Assembly (NCBI RefSeq): GCF_001424185.1
Contig: NZ_LMOM01000027.1
Span: 1 to 23,797, forward strand
Length of the DNA: 23,797 nt
From: Deinococcus sp. Leaf326
GTDB lineage: Bacteria; Deinococcota; Deinococci; Deinococcales; Deinococcaceae
Reading direction: 5' to 3'
The translations under genes and the position numbers were made by a program. Numbering within the stretch: the stretch's first letter is position 1; the number at the start of each line of letters is the position of its first letter. Below, piece by piece: positions 6,304-14,201 of this stretch. The notes under the pieces were generated by a model. The model saw nothing but the letters and a program-made list of their open reading frames with translations, was not told where the DNA came from and searched no databases.

Positions 6304-8904
6304 GTGTTTCTCCACGTTCTGGGACCATTGACGACCCACCCCCCCATGCTCTCCCTGAAACACATGCTCCTGCTCGCGCTCCTCGCCTACCGAGGACCTA
6401 TGAGTCGGTCACAGCTGCGCTACCTGCTCTGGCCAGATGCAGAACAGCCTGGTGCAAGTCTGCGTGTTGCCCTTGCCCGTATTGAGGAGAAGCTTCCGGG
6501 TGCGATTCTTCGTGAAGACCAGCAATTGACGCTCCAGATGCCACACGATTTAGCCCAACTTCGTCATGCGCTTCTTCAAGCCGACCCAGAGCTCCTTCTG
6601 GCAAATTACTCAGGCGCATTTCTCGAGCACGTCAATTTCCCTAGCGAACTGGATGCCCTCTCTACCTGGGCCCAGTATGCCCGTGAGGCCCTGGCCCAAC
6701 AAGTCCGCACAACCTTGTTTCGCCTAGTCGCTGCACAGGGCGACCCTCAACGCTACGTTCAGCGTCTTTTGACGCTGCCTGGTGCACCCCCCCTGACGCC
6801 CGAGGAACTTCACCACCTGGCGGATCTCCTGCAGGCCCATAGGGTGCAGCCCTTAAATGCGTCCTCCTTGCCTCTTCAGTCCACCCTTGGTGATCTCTGG
6901 TTAGAACCACAAGCGCCCTTGGTTGGACGACGTCACATTCTGCAACAGCTCTTCGATTTTTTGGAACGGGACGACTTATCCCTCTTGACCCTTCTGGGCC
7001 CAGGAGGTACAGGAAAAACCCGATTGGTCTTGGAACTTGCCCGTTCCCTTTCCCTTAGCGACGAGGGTCCTATGATGACGATGGTTGCCCTGGAGCGTCT
7101 AAGATCTCCGAATCAGTTTCTAGGGGCTGTTGCTGGGGCACTCCAGCTCAATGTGAGTGAACCGCGACACCTTGCCCGGCAGGTCGTCCTAGCTTTATCG
7201 GGGAAACCGCATCTCCTGATTCTGGATGGCTTTGAAGGCGTCGTAGAGGAGACACATCTTCTGCTCCCACTCCTGAGAGATTGCCCCCTTCTCAAAATCA
7301 TCATCACCTCTCGGACCCGGCTCCCCCTCGTTCAAGGGGGCACTTTGCCCATTGGCGGGTTATCTCTGGATGCTTCCTCTGGCCTAAGCGAGGCGGCCTC
7401 CCTTTTTCTGGACCGAGTCCACCGTTTCTATCCCAATTTTGAAGTGTCATCGTCGGAACTGGCGCTCGTCGAACAGTGCTCTGCGCAACTTCAAGGCTCA
7501 CCCTTAGGGCTGGAACTCTTGGCGACCTGGATGCGAACGATGACCTTGACCCAGGTGGCCCAACTGCTTGAAGAAGTTCTCCAAGGTACAGAAGCAATGA
7601 CGCTGGCCCAACAGCAGCCTGTGTTGGAGAAGGTCGTTGACCGGTCCTGGGACCTGTTGAATGAGACTGAGCGGCAGATCATGCAGGCCAGTGCCGTGTT
7701 TGAGGGAGACTTCTCTGCTGAGGCGGCCTTCCAGGTGCTTGGGGCGCGTCCGGACCAGCTTGCGTCTCTGACAGACCGATCACTGTTGCGGCGGGATGCG
7801 AATGGACGATTTTCCCAGCATGCCTTGTTGTTGAGTTTTTGCCGGACAAAACTGCAGGCCGATGCCCGTCGACGTCGGCAGGTTGAAGCCAGCTTCGCAG
7901 GTTACTTCGGGGAATGGATCGTTCAATTATCCATGCAGTCACGGCGTCGGGGAAGCAAGAATGTGTTGGATGGTTATGCGGCTGAATATGGTCATCTGGT
8001 CCAGCTCATCCATTGGGCGGGACAGCAGAGGCAACCCACACTGGTGATCCACATCTGTACCGCACTCTTCGACTATTGGATCTTGCGACAGGCGGATCTT
8101 CGCGCATTGACCTGGCTCGCTGCTGCGCTCGCTCTAACCCAGCAGCTGAACGTTGATGTGAGGATGCAAGGACTCTGGGCGCTGGCCGGTCTGGGGGTCA
8201 GTTGGGGCGAAGTTGAGTTTGGGCGTGCAGCGGCACAGGAATTGCTCGAGCTGAGTCGTCAGGAGCAAAATCCTGTATGGGAGGGATACGCGCTGCTGAA
8301 CCTGGGAGGAGCTTCCCTGCTCTGTAATGAGGCCCGGGAGGCGCAATCCTGGTACGCACAGAGTTTGACAGTTCATCGGAGAGCTGGTGTCCGAGAATTG
8401 GCCATGACGCTCTTGCGTGCTGGGGATGCAGCGCGCAGCTTGCAAGACTGGGCTCAGGCCAGGAGGTATTACGAAGAGGGGTTACTCGTCGCTCAAGAAG
8501 TGCGGAATGAAAAGGACCGTATCCGGGCCCTCCGAAGACTGATGGAGTGGCACCTCCTGACTGAAGAAGTTGAGCGGGGCCTGCCTTGGTTGAAAGACGT
8601 GTGGACACAGGGGGCGGGCGCTGGATATGTTGTTGAACTGATCGCAGCAATGGATGGCACTGCCGCATATGCAGCTCAGCAGGATGCCCATATGCTGGCC
8701 GCCCAACTCTGGGGCGCCTGGGAGCGACAAGTGCAGCAGTATGGACTTTACCTTCGACCATTTGAGCAGGAAAGTTTTGCTCCGGTAAGGGAGGCTGTAT
8801 TGAGGTCGCTCGGAGAGGCCAATTTTCGACGGGCTTGGGATGAGGGAAAAAGCTGGACTCTCGAGCGGAGCTGGCAAGCAGCACGAGAGGCTATCTACGG
8901 ATAA
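6304..8904 (+). CDS. SARP/AfsR-like transcriptional regulator with NB-ARC-type ATPase and TPR region
   Basis: The protein is 866 residues from the GTG at 6304, or up to 895 from a TTG at 6217. The GTG is favoured because the fold begins with FLHVLGPL, a TACACT -10-like box lies just upstream (leaderless start), and it keeps the palindrome outside the gene. Domains in order, numbered from the TTG: a winged-helix/BTAD-like region (30-210, with LLALLAYRGPMSRSQLRYLLWPD), an ATPase with P-loop GPGGTGKTRL (261-270), Walker B LLILDGFE (333-340), the sensor-like IIITSRTRL, and a long helical TPR-like C-terminus (about 600-880). Such proteins are ATP-dependent switches that activate nearby genes. The divergent lipoprotein-hydrolase operon is the likely target. 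Its GC content is intermediate. Confidence 0.85.
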   Translation: MFLHVLGPLTTHPPMLSLKHMLLLALLAYRGPMSRSQLRYLLWPDAEQPGASLRVALARIEEKLPGAILREDQQLTLQMPHDLAQLRHALLQADPELLLANYSGAFLEHVNFPSELDALSTWAQYAREALAQQVRTTLFRLVAAQGDPQRYVQRLLTLPGAPPLTPEELHHLADLLQAHRVQPLNASSLPLQSTLGDLWLEPQAPLVGRRHILQQLFDFLERDDLSLLTLLGPGGTGKTRLVLELARSLSLSDEGPMMTMVALERLRSPNQFLGAVAGALQLNVSEPRHLARQVVLALSGKPHLLILDGFEGVVEETHLLLPLLRDCPLLKIIITSRTRLPLVQGGTLPIGGLSLDASSGLSEAASLFLDRVHRFYPNFEVSSSELALVEQCSAQLQGSPLGLELLATWMRTMTLTQVAQLLEEVLQGTEAMTLAQQQPVLEKVVDRSWDLLNETERQIMQASAVFEGDFSAEAAFQVLGARPDQLASLTDRSLLRRDANGRFSQHALLLSFCRTKLQADARRRRQVEASFAGYFGEWIVQLSMQSRRRGSKNVLDGYAAEYGHLVQLIHWAGQQRQPTLVIHICTALFDYWILRQADLRALTWLAAALALTQQLNVDVRMQGLWALAGLGVSWGEVEFGRAAAQELLELSRQEQNPVWEGYALLNLGGASLLCNEAREAQSWYAQSLTVHRRAGVRELAMTLLRAGDAARSLQDWAQARRYYEEGLLVAQEVRNEKDRIRALRRLMEWHLLTEEVERGLPWLKDVWTQGAGAGYVVELIAAMDGTAAYAAQQDAHMLAAQLWGAWERQVQQYGLYLRPFEQESFAPVREAVLRSLGEANFRRAWDEGKSWTLERSWQAAREAIYG

Positions 8905-9112
8905 GACACGTGAACGTAATCCTCTGTAAGTTTGCAATGATCTATAAAATCTTCGTACAGTTAATTCTGAATTATGTATTAGTGTTATATTTCAAAGATA
9001 ACTGTTGAAAATATATAGAAGATGGAGTTAAAGTCTTTGGCTTAGCTATAAGCTAATATGAAATATTGATTCTTACAATTTATGTTACTGTACTGGGAGG
9101 AAGTAACTATAT
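8905..9112. other. AT-rich intergenic stretch with a small palindrome
   Basis: This 208-bp gap has no convincing gene. It contains a perfect 15-bp palindrome (TTAGCTATAAGCTAA, 9042-9056) about 60 bp upstream of the channel gene, which could be an operator. A weak -35-like TTGATT with a -10-like TGTACT lies near 9067-9095. No clear terminator for the upstream regulator is seen. Confidence 0.45.
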
Positions 9113-9775
9113 ATGTCTAACGAGAGTAGGGTTGATTTGCTTGAGAATCCTGACCGGCTGAAAGCTTTTACTGATGGTGTTGTGGCTATTGCCTTGACGC
9201 TACTAATCTTACCGCTTCTTGAAACAATTCCAGATGCAGTAGGGAATGGTTTAACCACTAAAGAATGGTATAAAGAAAATAATGAGCTATCTTTATTATT
9301 TTTACTAAGTTTTCTGCTTATTGGAATGATTTGGAACAATCATGACCGAGTTTTTTCCAGAGTTATATATCTGACTCAATCACTTAAAATTCTGAATATG
9401 ATTTGGCTGCTAGCAATCGTTTTCTTGCCAGTTGCTACCGCATTAATGGGACTTCAAAAAACTGATACAGTTCAATTTATAATGTATATAGGGACTCTTA
9501 TTTTAGGGCAGCTAGCAATGACTGGAATGGTTATTATAATATCTAGAAATCCACAATTGGTACAAAAGAATGAGCTATTGCGACCTGATAACATCGCTGC
9601 TTCCTTTAGTGCTCTTATACTCTATGTTTTTGCATTATTCTTATCTATCTGTATACCGAATATTGGTTATTTTTCCCTACTTATTCTATTCTTCATGCCT
9701 CTTTTTACTAGGATTTTAAAACCAATTGGCCAGAAAATCCTAATTTTAAGTAATCAAAATAAAATATTAGATTAG
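9113..9775 (+). CDS. TMEM175-family (DUF1211) potassium-channel-like membrane protein
   Basis: This 220-residue integral membrane protein has about six hydrophobic segments. The first carries the family motif as RLKAFTDGVVAIALTLLILPL-type sequence (residues 15-35, with FTDG where FSDG is usual). Bacterial members of this family form small potassium-leak channels, probably tetramers. The length is normal for a single-repeat bacterial member. A strong ribosome site (GGGAGGAAG) precedes the ATG at about 9 bases. The gene is very AT-rich, like the lipoprotein gene, and belongs to the transferred island. It is not obviously linked in function to its neighbours. Confidence 0.88.
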   Translation: MSNESRVDLLENPDRLKAFTDGVVAIALTLLILPLLETIPDAVGNGLTTKEWYKENNELSLLFLLSFLLIGMIWNNHDRVFSRVIYLTQSLKILNMIWLLAIVFLPVATALMGLQKTDTVQFIMYIGTLILGQLAMTGMVIIISRNPQLVQKNELLRPDNIAASFSALILYVFALFLSICIPNIGYFSLLILFFMPLFTRILKPIGQKILILSNQNKILD

Positions 9776-9825
9776 AAGCTGCCAAGAACCCTATGCAAAA
9801 AGGGGCTTAACTGACATATTGCAGT

Positions 9826-10277
9826 TTAGGTTGAAGGGGCAAAAAGTGCGTGCTGGAAGGCGTCGAGGGCGTTCAATTCCAGTTGAAGTGCTTGACGCAG
9901 CACTTCGGGGACGAACGAGAACCGTACGGTTCTCGCCAACTCGCCCCAGTCGGGCCACCTGTCCGCTTCCCTCTCGGGCAGATCGAGGTTCTAGAGGTGG
10001 CACAGCAGGAAGGCCATCCCAGAGAGGCACCACCAGCGCATCACCCTCTGTTTGCTGTGCTGAGCGAAGCGTTCGAGTCCGAAGTGGCCCTTGACGGTTT
10101 TGAAAAAGGCTTCGATTCGCCAACGGCACTTGCCCACCCGTGCTGAGAAAGCGGCTGAGGGCCGAGGGGGACTTGACCGTGGCCCGTTCCGGCAGCGGTC
10201 GGCCGGAACCATCCAACAGCAGGTCGAGGAAGACCTCGAAGATAGAGCCGTCTGGAACGCGGTTCTTTTGGGTTCAC
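9826..10277 (-). pseudogene. Transposase relic (N- and C-terminal pieces only)
   Basis: The N-terminal piece retains DLLLDGSGRPLPERATVKSPS and ALSRFL. It then jumps to the C-terminal GKCRWRIEAFFKTVKGHFGL (the region holding the catalytic Glu) and KQRVMRWWCLSGMAFLLCHL. An in-frame TAG follows CHL, after which DLPEREADRWPDWGELARTV continues to a TAA at 9826-9828. The central DDE part is absent. This copy shows what the missing C-terminus of the left element should look like. Confidence 0.8.
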
Positions 10278-10314
10278 ACCCCACTATGGGGCCAAAAGTG
10301 CGTTCCAGACGGCT
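10246..10314 (-). repeat. Hairpin in IS leader (right element)
   Basis: Arms AGCCGTCTGGAACGC (10246-10260) and GCGTTCCAGACGGCT (10300-10314) are a perfect 15-bp inverted repeat with an inner CCCC/GGGG stem. It is the counterpart of 2025-2093, where one arm position differs. Retention of perfect pairing here suggests the structure matters to the element. Confidence 0.65.
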
Positions 10315-10911
10315 TTACCAAAACTGCAAGATGTCAGTTGTGGGAACGAGGTCGCCGTTCACGCGCAGCTCGGGCTCGTCCCCGACGTAGTTCATCTGAA
10401 TGCTCGTGCTGTGTTCCTGGATGACGGCCCCATCCAGGGGGAGCCGAAGAACGCCAGAGGTGCGGCTTGGTGCTGTCTCTTTGGGGCGTTGCGCGGTGCG
10501 GGCATCGTCCGGGTCCACGTCGCCCTGGAGGAGGTCCTGGCCGTGTTCGGTCACGCGGAGAATGCCGGGCTCGGCGAGGGAAGGGAGGGTGTCCTGGTGC
10601 GTCACCCGGTAGGTGAGGGCATGGGCCCCTGCGGTCAGGGTGAAGTAGAGGCGGCCTGAGTGCCCGATCCGCACGTCGACGGGCTGCCCATCGACGGCCG
10701 CACTGCCTGGGACGAAGGTCGCGCCCTCCGGCAACGTGTGGGCGACGAGCAGGGTGCCGCTCGCCACGACCTCCAGACCGAGGGTAATCGTGCTTTCCCG
10801 CGTCACGCTCGACGTCGGGGCCGCCGTGGGGATGGGGGGAAGGGTCAGGGCCTGCGTGCTGCCGAGGAGCAGGGCGGCACTCAGGAGCACGGTGGGAAGC
10901 AAGGCCTTCAT
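10315..10911 (-). CDS. Secreted DUF11-like envelope protein, 3' end cut off by IS
   Basis: The 198 residues start with a signal peptide (MKALLPTVLLSAALLLGSTQA). A beta-rich DUF11-like region follows (about 35-115, with LPEGATFVPGSAAVDGQPV and HALTYRVTH), then a linker and the start of another module (GVLRLPLDGAVIQEHSTSIQ). The coding sequence meets the IS end at 10337, so the last residues DILQFW and the stop come from the IS terminal repeat. The original protein was probably longer. The ATG overlaps the stop of the preceding gene (ATGA), so it is translationally coupled as the last gene of the secreted-protein operon. Function is unknown; an envelope or surface role is inferred from its operon. 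Confidence 0.8.
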   Translation of the reverse strand: MKALLPTVLLSAALLLGSTQALTLPPIPTAAPTSSVTRESTITLGLEVVASGTLLVAHTLPEGATFVPGSAAVDGQPVDVRIGHSGRLYFTLTAGAHALTYRVTHQDTLPSLAEPGILRVTEHGQDLLQGDVDPDDARTAQRPKETAPSRTSGVLRLPLDGAVIQEHSTSIQMNYVGDEPELRVNGDLVPTTDILQFW

Positions 10912-12746
10912 TTGGGGGGTTCTCCCGCGTGGATGACAGGGTCGGTGGTCAGCGCCGCAGTGGGCAGATCCGAACGGAAGGTATAGGTCAGCGTGACGGG
11001 CACCTGGGCGTGCACGGTGACCCGCTGGGCGCGCTGGCCCTGAAGAAGCGTGGCGCCGGCAGGCAGGGGGTCATTGACCTGGAGCGTCATGTCCCGTTCG
11101 GCACGGAGGGTCAGCGTGACCTTGACCTCCACGCCTTGCCGCTGCACCTGCTTCTCGGCCCGCCACCCCTGGCCGATCAGGACTGTGCTGCGCCCTGCAG
11201 CGCCGGAGCCGGTGGGCGCCAGGAGTGGAAAATTAGCCGTCGCGGCGCCATAGACGTTCACGAGCTGCGCGCCGTCGAGCCGCAGCCCGCCCGGTTGCGC
11301 CACTGGGGCATAGGGCACGCTGGCTCGGTCGAGCGCCACGGCGTAGCGCCCCTCCCGGAGATCAGGCACGGCGTATCGTCCCAGGGTGTCCGTGAGGGCC
11401 GCTTCTCCTCCAGCCACGACGATTCGCGCGCCTTGTACGGGACGATCGGCGGTACTGAACTGCCCATTCCCGTCCACGTCGAGGTAGACCCGGCCCAGGA
11501 GGACGGCCCGGTCAGCCGGGGTGAGTTTGACGATAGCGTCGACTTCGGTCGTCGAGACCCGCTCGGTCGTCTGGGCATTCCGGAGACCGCTGGCCTGCGC
11601 GACGTTGCGCAGACTCGTTTGCCCGATCGCTTCTGGCGTAACGGTGGTGGTGTACGTCAGGACGGTCACTTGTCCGGGCGTGAGCGCACCACCGGCGACC
11701 TCGATCACTCGCGGGTCCGGGTGGGTGTCTATGACGCTCTGCCCGTTGAGGCGCAGTGTTCCGGCATTCAGGGCCAGGCCTGCGGGCAGGCGGTCCTGCA
11801 CGGTGGTCTCGTCGAGCGCGGCGGCCGTGCTGGCGTTGGTGACGGTGACGGTGTAGGTCACGGTGTCGCCCACCTGCACGACGGTCTTGCCACTGACCTT
11901 GCTGATGACCAGTTTCGGGTCCCAGACGGTCGTCTTGACCGTGTTGGTCGGGATGCCCTGGGGCTGCTCGGCCGTGACAACCTGGGCGACGTTAGACACG
12001 GTGAGGTCGTCGGTCTTGTCGAGTTGGACGCGGAAGGTCACGGTGGCACTGCCCTGGGCGGGTACTGTCCCGAGAAGGAAGGTCAGCGTTTGTCCCTGGA
12101 CTTGCGGTGCCGGCGTGGCGTCCAGAAAGTGGACATGTGCGTCCAGGGGATCGGTGAGCACGACCTCCGTCACGGGCACTGGATTGGGATTGGTGACAGT
12201 CAGCGTGTACGTGAGCACGTCGCCGGGTTTCGCCGTGCTGCGGTCCACGCTCTTGCTCGCCATGAGGGGGAGCAGCGTGGCGTCTATCTGGGCGAGGCCT
12301 CGGGCGACCACATCGCCGCAGGCCGCCTGCAGCTGCGCTTCGAGACTCCCCGTCCCCCAGGGGGTCACGCTGAGCACCACGTCGCGGCGTTCGCCCTGCG
12401 TCAGCGACAGACTCGTTGGGTCAAGGGTCACGTCCATACGTCCTGTCGCGCCAGCACGGGCTTCCAGCGGGAAGGTCCAGGTGCTGTTTCCCGTGTTCAA
12501 GACCGTGAAGGTGAACGGGGTAGGCTGCCCGACTGTGCCTGGAAGGCGCTGCACGGCGGGAGTGATCGCCACCCCGCAGACGGCCTGCACGGTGAGCGTG
12601 ACCGGGTTGCTGGGGGTGAACTGGCCGTCCGCATCGAAGAGGGCGGTATTGGTGATCTGGGTACCGGCGGGCGTGGGGGCCGCGAGGCCGGACTGCCCCA
12701 GGCTCAGGGTGAGCGCGAGGCCCAGGACCGTCGCGGCCGCCCGCAT
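10908..12746 (-). CDS. Secreted DUF11/SdrD B-like repeat protein
   Basis: The 612-residue protein has a signal peptide (residues 1-23, ending GLAAP). Beta-sandwich modules follow: an N-terminal one to about 155, DUF11 repeats at about 165-275 (SVDRSTAKPGDVLTYTLTVTN) and 285-405 (VSGKTVVQVGDTVTYTVTVTN), and a collagen-binding/SdrD B-like module at about 415-490 (GRVYLDVDGNGQF, DTLGRYAVPDLREGRYAV). A final DUF11-like part ends the protein. Such proteins sit on or outside the cell envelope. The ATG follows the TAG of the previous gene without a gap, and the stop overlaps the next start by four bases, so translation is coupled. No membrane anchor is seen at the C-terminus. Confidence 0.87.
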   Translation of the reverse strand: MRAAATVLGLALTLSLGQSGLAAPTPAGTQITNTALFDADGQFTPSNPVTLTVQAVCGVAITPAVQRLPGTVGQPTPFTFTVLNTGNSTWTFPLEARAGATGRMDVTLDPTSLSLTQGERRDVVLSVTPWGTGSLEAQLQAACGDVVARGLAQIDATLLPLMASKSVDRSTAKPGDVLTYTLTVTNPNPVPVTEVVLTDPLDAHVHFLDATPAPQVQGQTLTFLLGTVPAQGSATVTFRVQLDKTDDLTVSNVAQVVTAEQPQGIPTNTVKTTVWDPKLVISKVSGKTVVQVGDTVTYTVTVTNASTAAALDETTVQDRLPAGLALNAGTLRLNGQSVIDTHPDPRVIEVAGGALTPGQVTVLTYTTTVTPEAIGQTSLRNVAQASGLRNAQTTERVSTTEVDAIVKLTPADRAVLLGRVYLDVDGNGQFSTADRPVQGARIVVAGGEAALTDTLGRYAVPDLREGRYAVALDRASVPYAPVAQPGGLRLDGAQLVNVYGAATANFPLLAPTGSGAAGRSTVLIGQGWRAEKQVQRQGVEVKVTLTLRAERDMTLQVNDPLPAGATLLQGQRAQRVTVHAQVPVTLTYTFRSDLPTAALTTDPVIHAGEPPK

Positions 12747-14120
12747 CTACTTCACCACCGTGATGAGCTTGAGGTTGAGGTTGGCGCCCGGCGCGAGGGT
12801 GTCGTCCACGGTCATCGTGCCGTCCTTATTACTGTCGTAACCGACATAGACTGCCGCGCCCTCAGCGTCGGTGATGCTCGGGGGGGTCACGGCCCAGCTG
12901 CGGTTGTCGAGGCTGTAGAGCACCTGGCCGCCCGTGCTGCTCACGCTGCCACTGAAGGCCACACCCTTGAGGTGTTCGGGCAGCACGTCCTTGAGGACTG
13001 GGCGCCGGAGAGCGCCATTGCCCGTGTTGTTGCCGGTCACGAGATAGAGGACGTACTGATTGGGCGCGACCCGGGCATCCGGAATGGCGGTGGGGGCGGC
13101 ACAGCTGGGGTCAGCGCCGCAGCTCTGGGCACTCTTTACGGCACCGGGCACGCCCTTGAGGATGGTGGTCGTGTCCGTCAGGCGTTGTGGCGTCGGGCTC
13201 TGGTTATTGATCGCCGTGGTGGGGGCTGTTTTGATGGCGGCACTCAGGGTCAGGGTGTCCTGGGTGCTGCTGGCCAGTCCTGCTGGGGCGGTCACGGTCA
13301 CGCGGAGGGGCAGGATCTCGCTGCTGTTGAGCGTGCCCGTCCAGGCGGCGAGGGCATCAGCGAGGGTCGGGCGCGCTGTCCCATCCCCGACTTGGTAGGT
13401 GTACGTCCAGCTGCCCCCCTCACTGGTAAGGGCAAGGTCCTGGGCACGTAGGGGCGTATTGCCCGTATTTCGCAGGTCGTGGGTGTACGTCACGCTGCCC
13501 GGGCTTGTCGCGTTACCCGTCTCGCTCTGGGTGAAGCTCAGGCGCAGAACCTGCTGCGTGTCGATGCGGCCATAGTTGCCGGTGTCCTGCACCTGGCGGT
13601 CGGTCGTACTGGTGGCCACTGGAGTGAGGGTGAACGACGTGGTGCTCGTCGCGTCGGTGGGGACGGGGTACGTCGTATAGAAGGTGCGCTGCTCGTCGGG
13701 CTGGAGAGTGATCGTCGTGACAGCTCGGTCTTTGGCAGGATCGAAGACGCCGTCGCCATCGTCGAGGTAGTACGTGACCTTGCTGGGGTCGGTGCCGGGT
13801 TGGGTGCGCGTGGTGAGGTCGTAAGTGTCTGGGCCGTTGCTGGGGTTCTTGATCTGGTAGGTGAGCACGCCGTCCTGGCCGGGCACACCGATGACGGTCT
13901 GACCGGGGGCGTCCGGGGTGCCGCCATCCGGGGTGACATCCACGGCGGGGACGTGCTTGACCGTCAGGGTGACGGCGTTGCTGGGCGTGCTGACGTCCTG
14001 GCCGGTATCGTCGACGCTTTCGAGGCTGGCGGTGTTGGTGATGGTGGTCCCGGCGGAGGTGCCGGCGGCGAGGGCTGCGCTGGAGGCGGCCAGAAGTGCA
14101 GTCAGAAGGAATCGTTTCAT
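12747..14120 (-). CDS. Secreted DUF11-type protein, paralogue of the next upstream gene product
   Basis: The 457-residue protein has a clear signal peptide (MKRFLLTALLAASSAALAAG). It shares an order of motifs with the 510-residue protein encoded just upstream: TTITNTASL, HVPAVDVTPDGGT, QTVIGVPGQDGVLTYQI, SNGPDTYDLTT, YYLDDGDGVFD, RTFYTTYP and DTGNYGRIDTQ. The pair therefore arose by duplication. DDGDG and DSNKDGTMTVDD resemble calcium-binding loops. The C-terminal part (VLKDVLPEHLKGVAFSGSV) is DUF11-like. It is separated from the upstream gene by 81 bp containing a hairpin, and its stop abuts the next ATG. A cell-surface structural role is inferred. Confidence 0.85.
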   Translation of the reverse strand: MKRFLLTALLAASSAALAAGTSAGTTITNTASLESVDDTGQDVSTPSNAVTLTVKHVPAVDVTPDGGTPDAPGQTVIGVPGQDGVLTYQIKNPSNGPDTYDLTTRTQPGTDPSKVTYYLDDGDGVFDPAKDRAVTTITLQPDEQRTFYTTYPVPTDATSTTSFTLTPVATSTTDRQVQDTGNYGRIDTQQVLRLSFTQSETGNATSPGSVTYTHDLRNTGNTPLRAQDLALTSEGGSWTYTYQVGDGTARPTLADALAAWTGTLNSSEILPLRVTVTAPAGLASSTQDTLTLSAAIKTAPTTAINNQSPTPQRLTDTTTILKGVPGAVKSAQSCGADPSCAAPTAIPDARVAPNQYVLYLVTGNNTGNGALRRPVLKDVLPEHLKGVAFSGSVSSTGGQVLYSLDNRSWAVTPPSITDAEGAAVYVGYDSNKDGTMTVDDTLAPGANLNLKLITVVK

Positions 14121-14139
14121 GGAGGATCCTGGGGGAAAG

Positions 14140-14163
14140 GGAGAGACCAGCAGTGGCCTCTCC
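14140..14163 (-). other. Intra-operon hairpin
   Basis: GGAGAG (14140-14145) and CTCTCC (14158-14163) pair, with a further CCA/TGG inside one mismatch, in the 81-bp gap between the two paralogous genes. There is no T-run, so it is not a normal terminator. It may act in RNA processing or in setting relative expression. Confidence 0.4.
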
Positions 14164-14201
14164 TGGAGAGAACGAGCGGGGGACTGAGCCGGGGTCGGGG
14201 C

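Larger units (their letters stand above)
9811..10337 (-). mobile_element. Internally deleted 527-bp copy of the left-hand IS4-family element
   Basis: Terminal repeats are recognisable: CTGACATATTGCAGTTTAGG from 9811, and CTGACATCTTGCAGTTTTGG read from 10337 on the other strand. The 5' part (10143-10337) is nearly identical to the left element but lacks 44 bp near 10240. The DDE catalytic middle is gone and 5' and 3' parts are fused near 10142. No direct duplication flanks it: GGGGCTTAA is on the left and TTGTGGGAA on the right. It is a MITE-like relic, and its right end truncates the adjacent secreted-protein gene. Confidence 0.85.

Noticed and set aside
9802..10346. A target-site duplication around the 527-bp IS relic
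   Set aside because: The nine bases on the left (GGGGCTTAA) and right (TTGTGGGAA) do not match, so the ends were separated by rearrangement or the flanks come from different insertions.
10929..13451. A very long (840-codon) plus-strand open frame opposite the DUF11 genes
   Set aside because: Low-complexity Gly/Arg/His/Asp-rich translation with no domain, antisense to two genes with signal peptides, coupled starts and DUF11 motifs.
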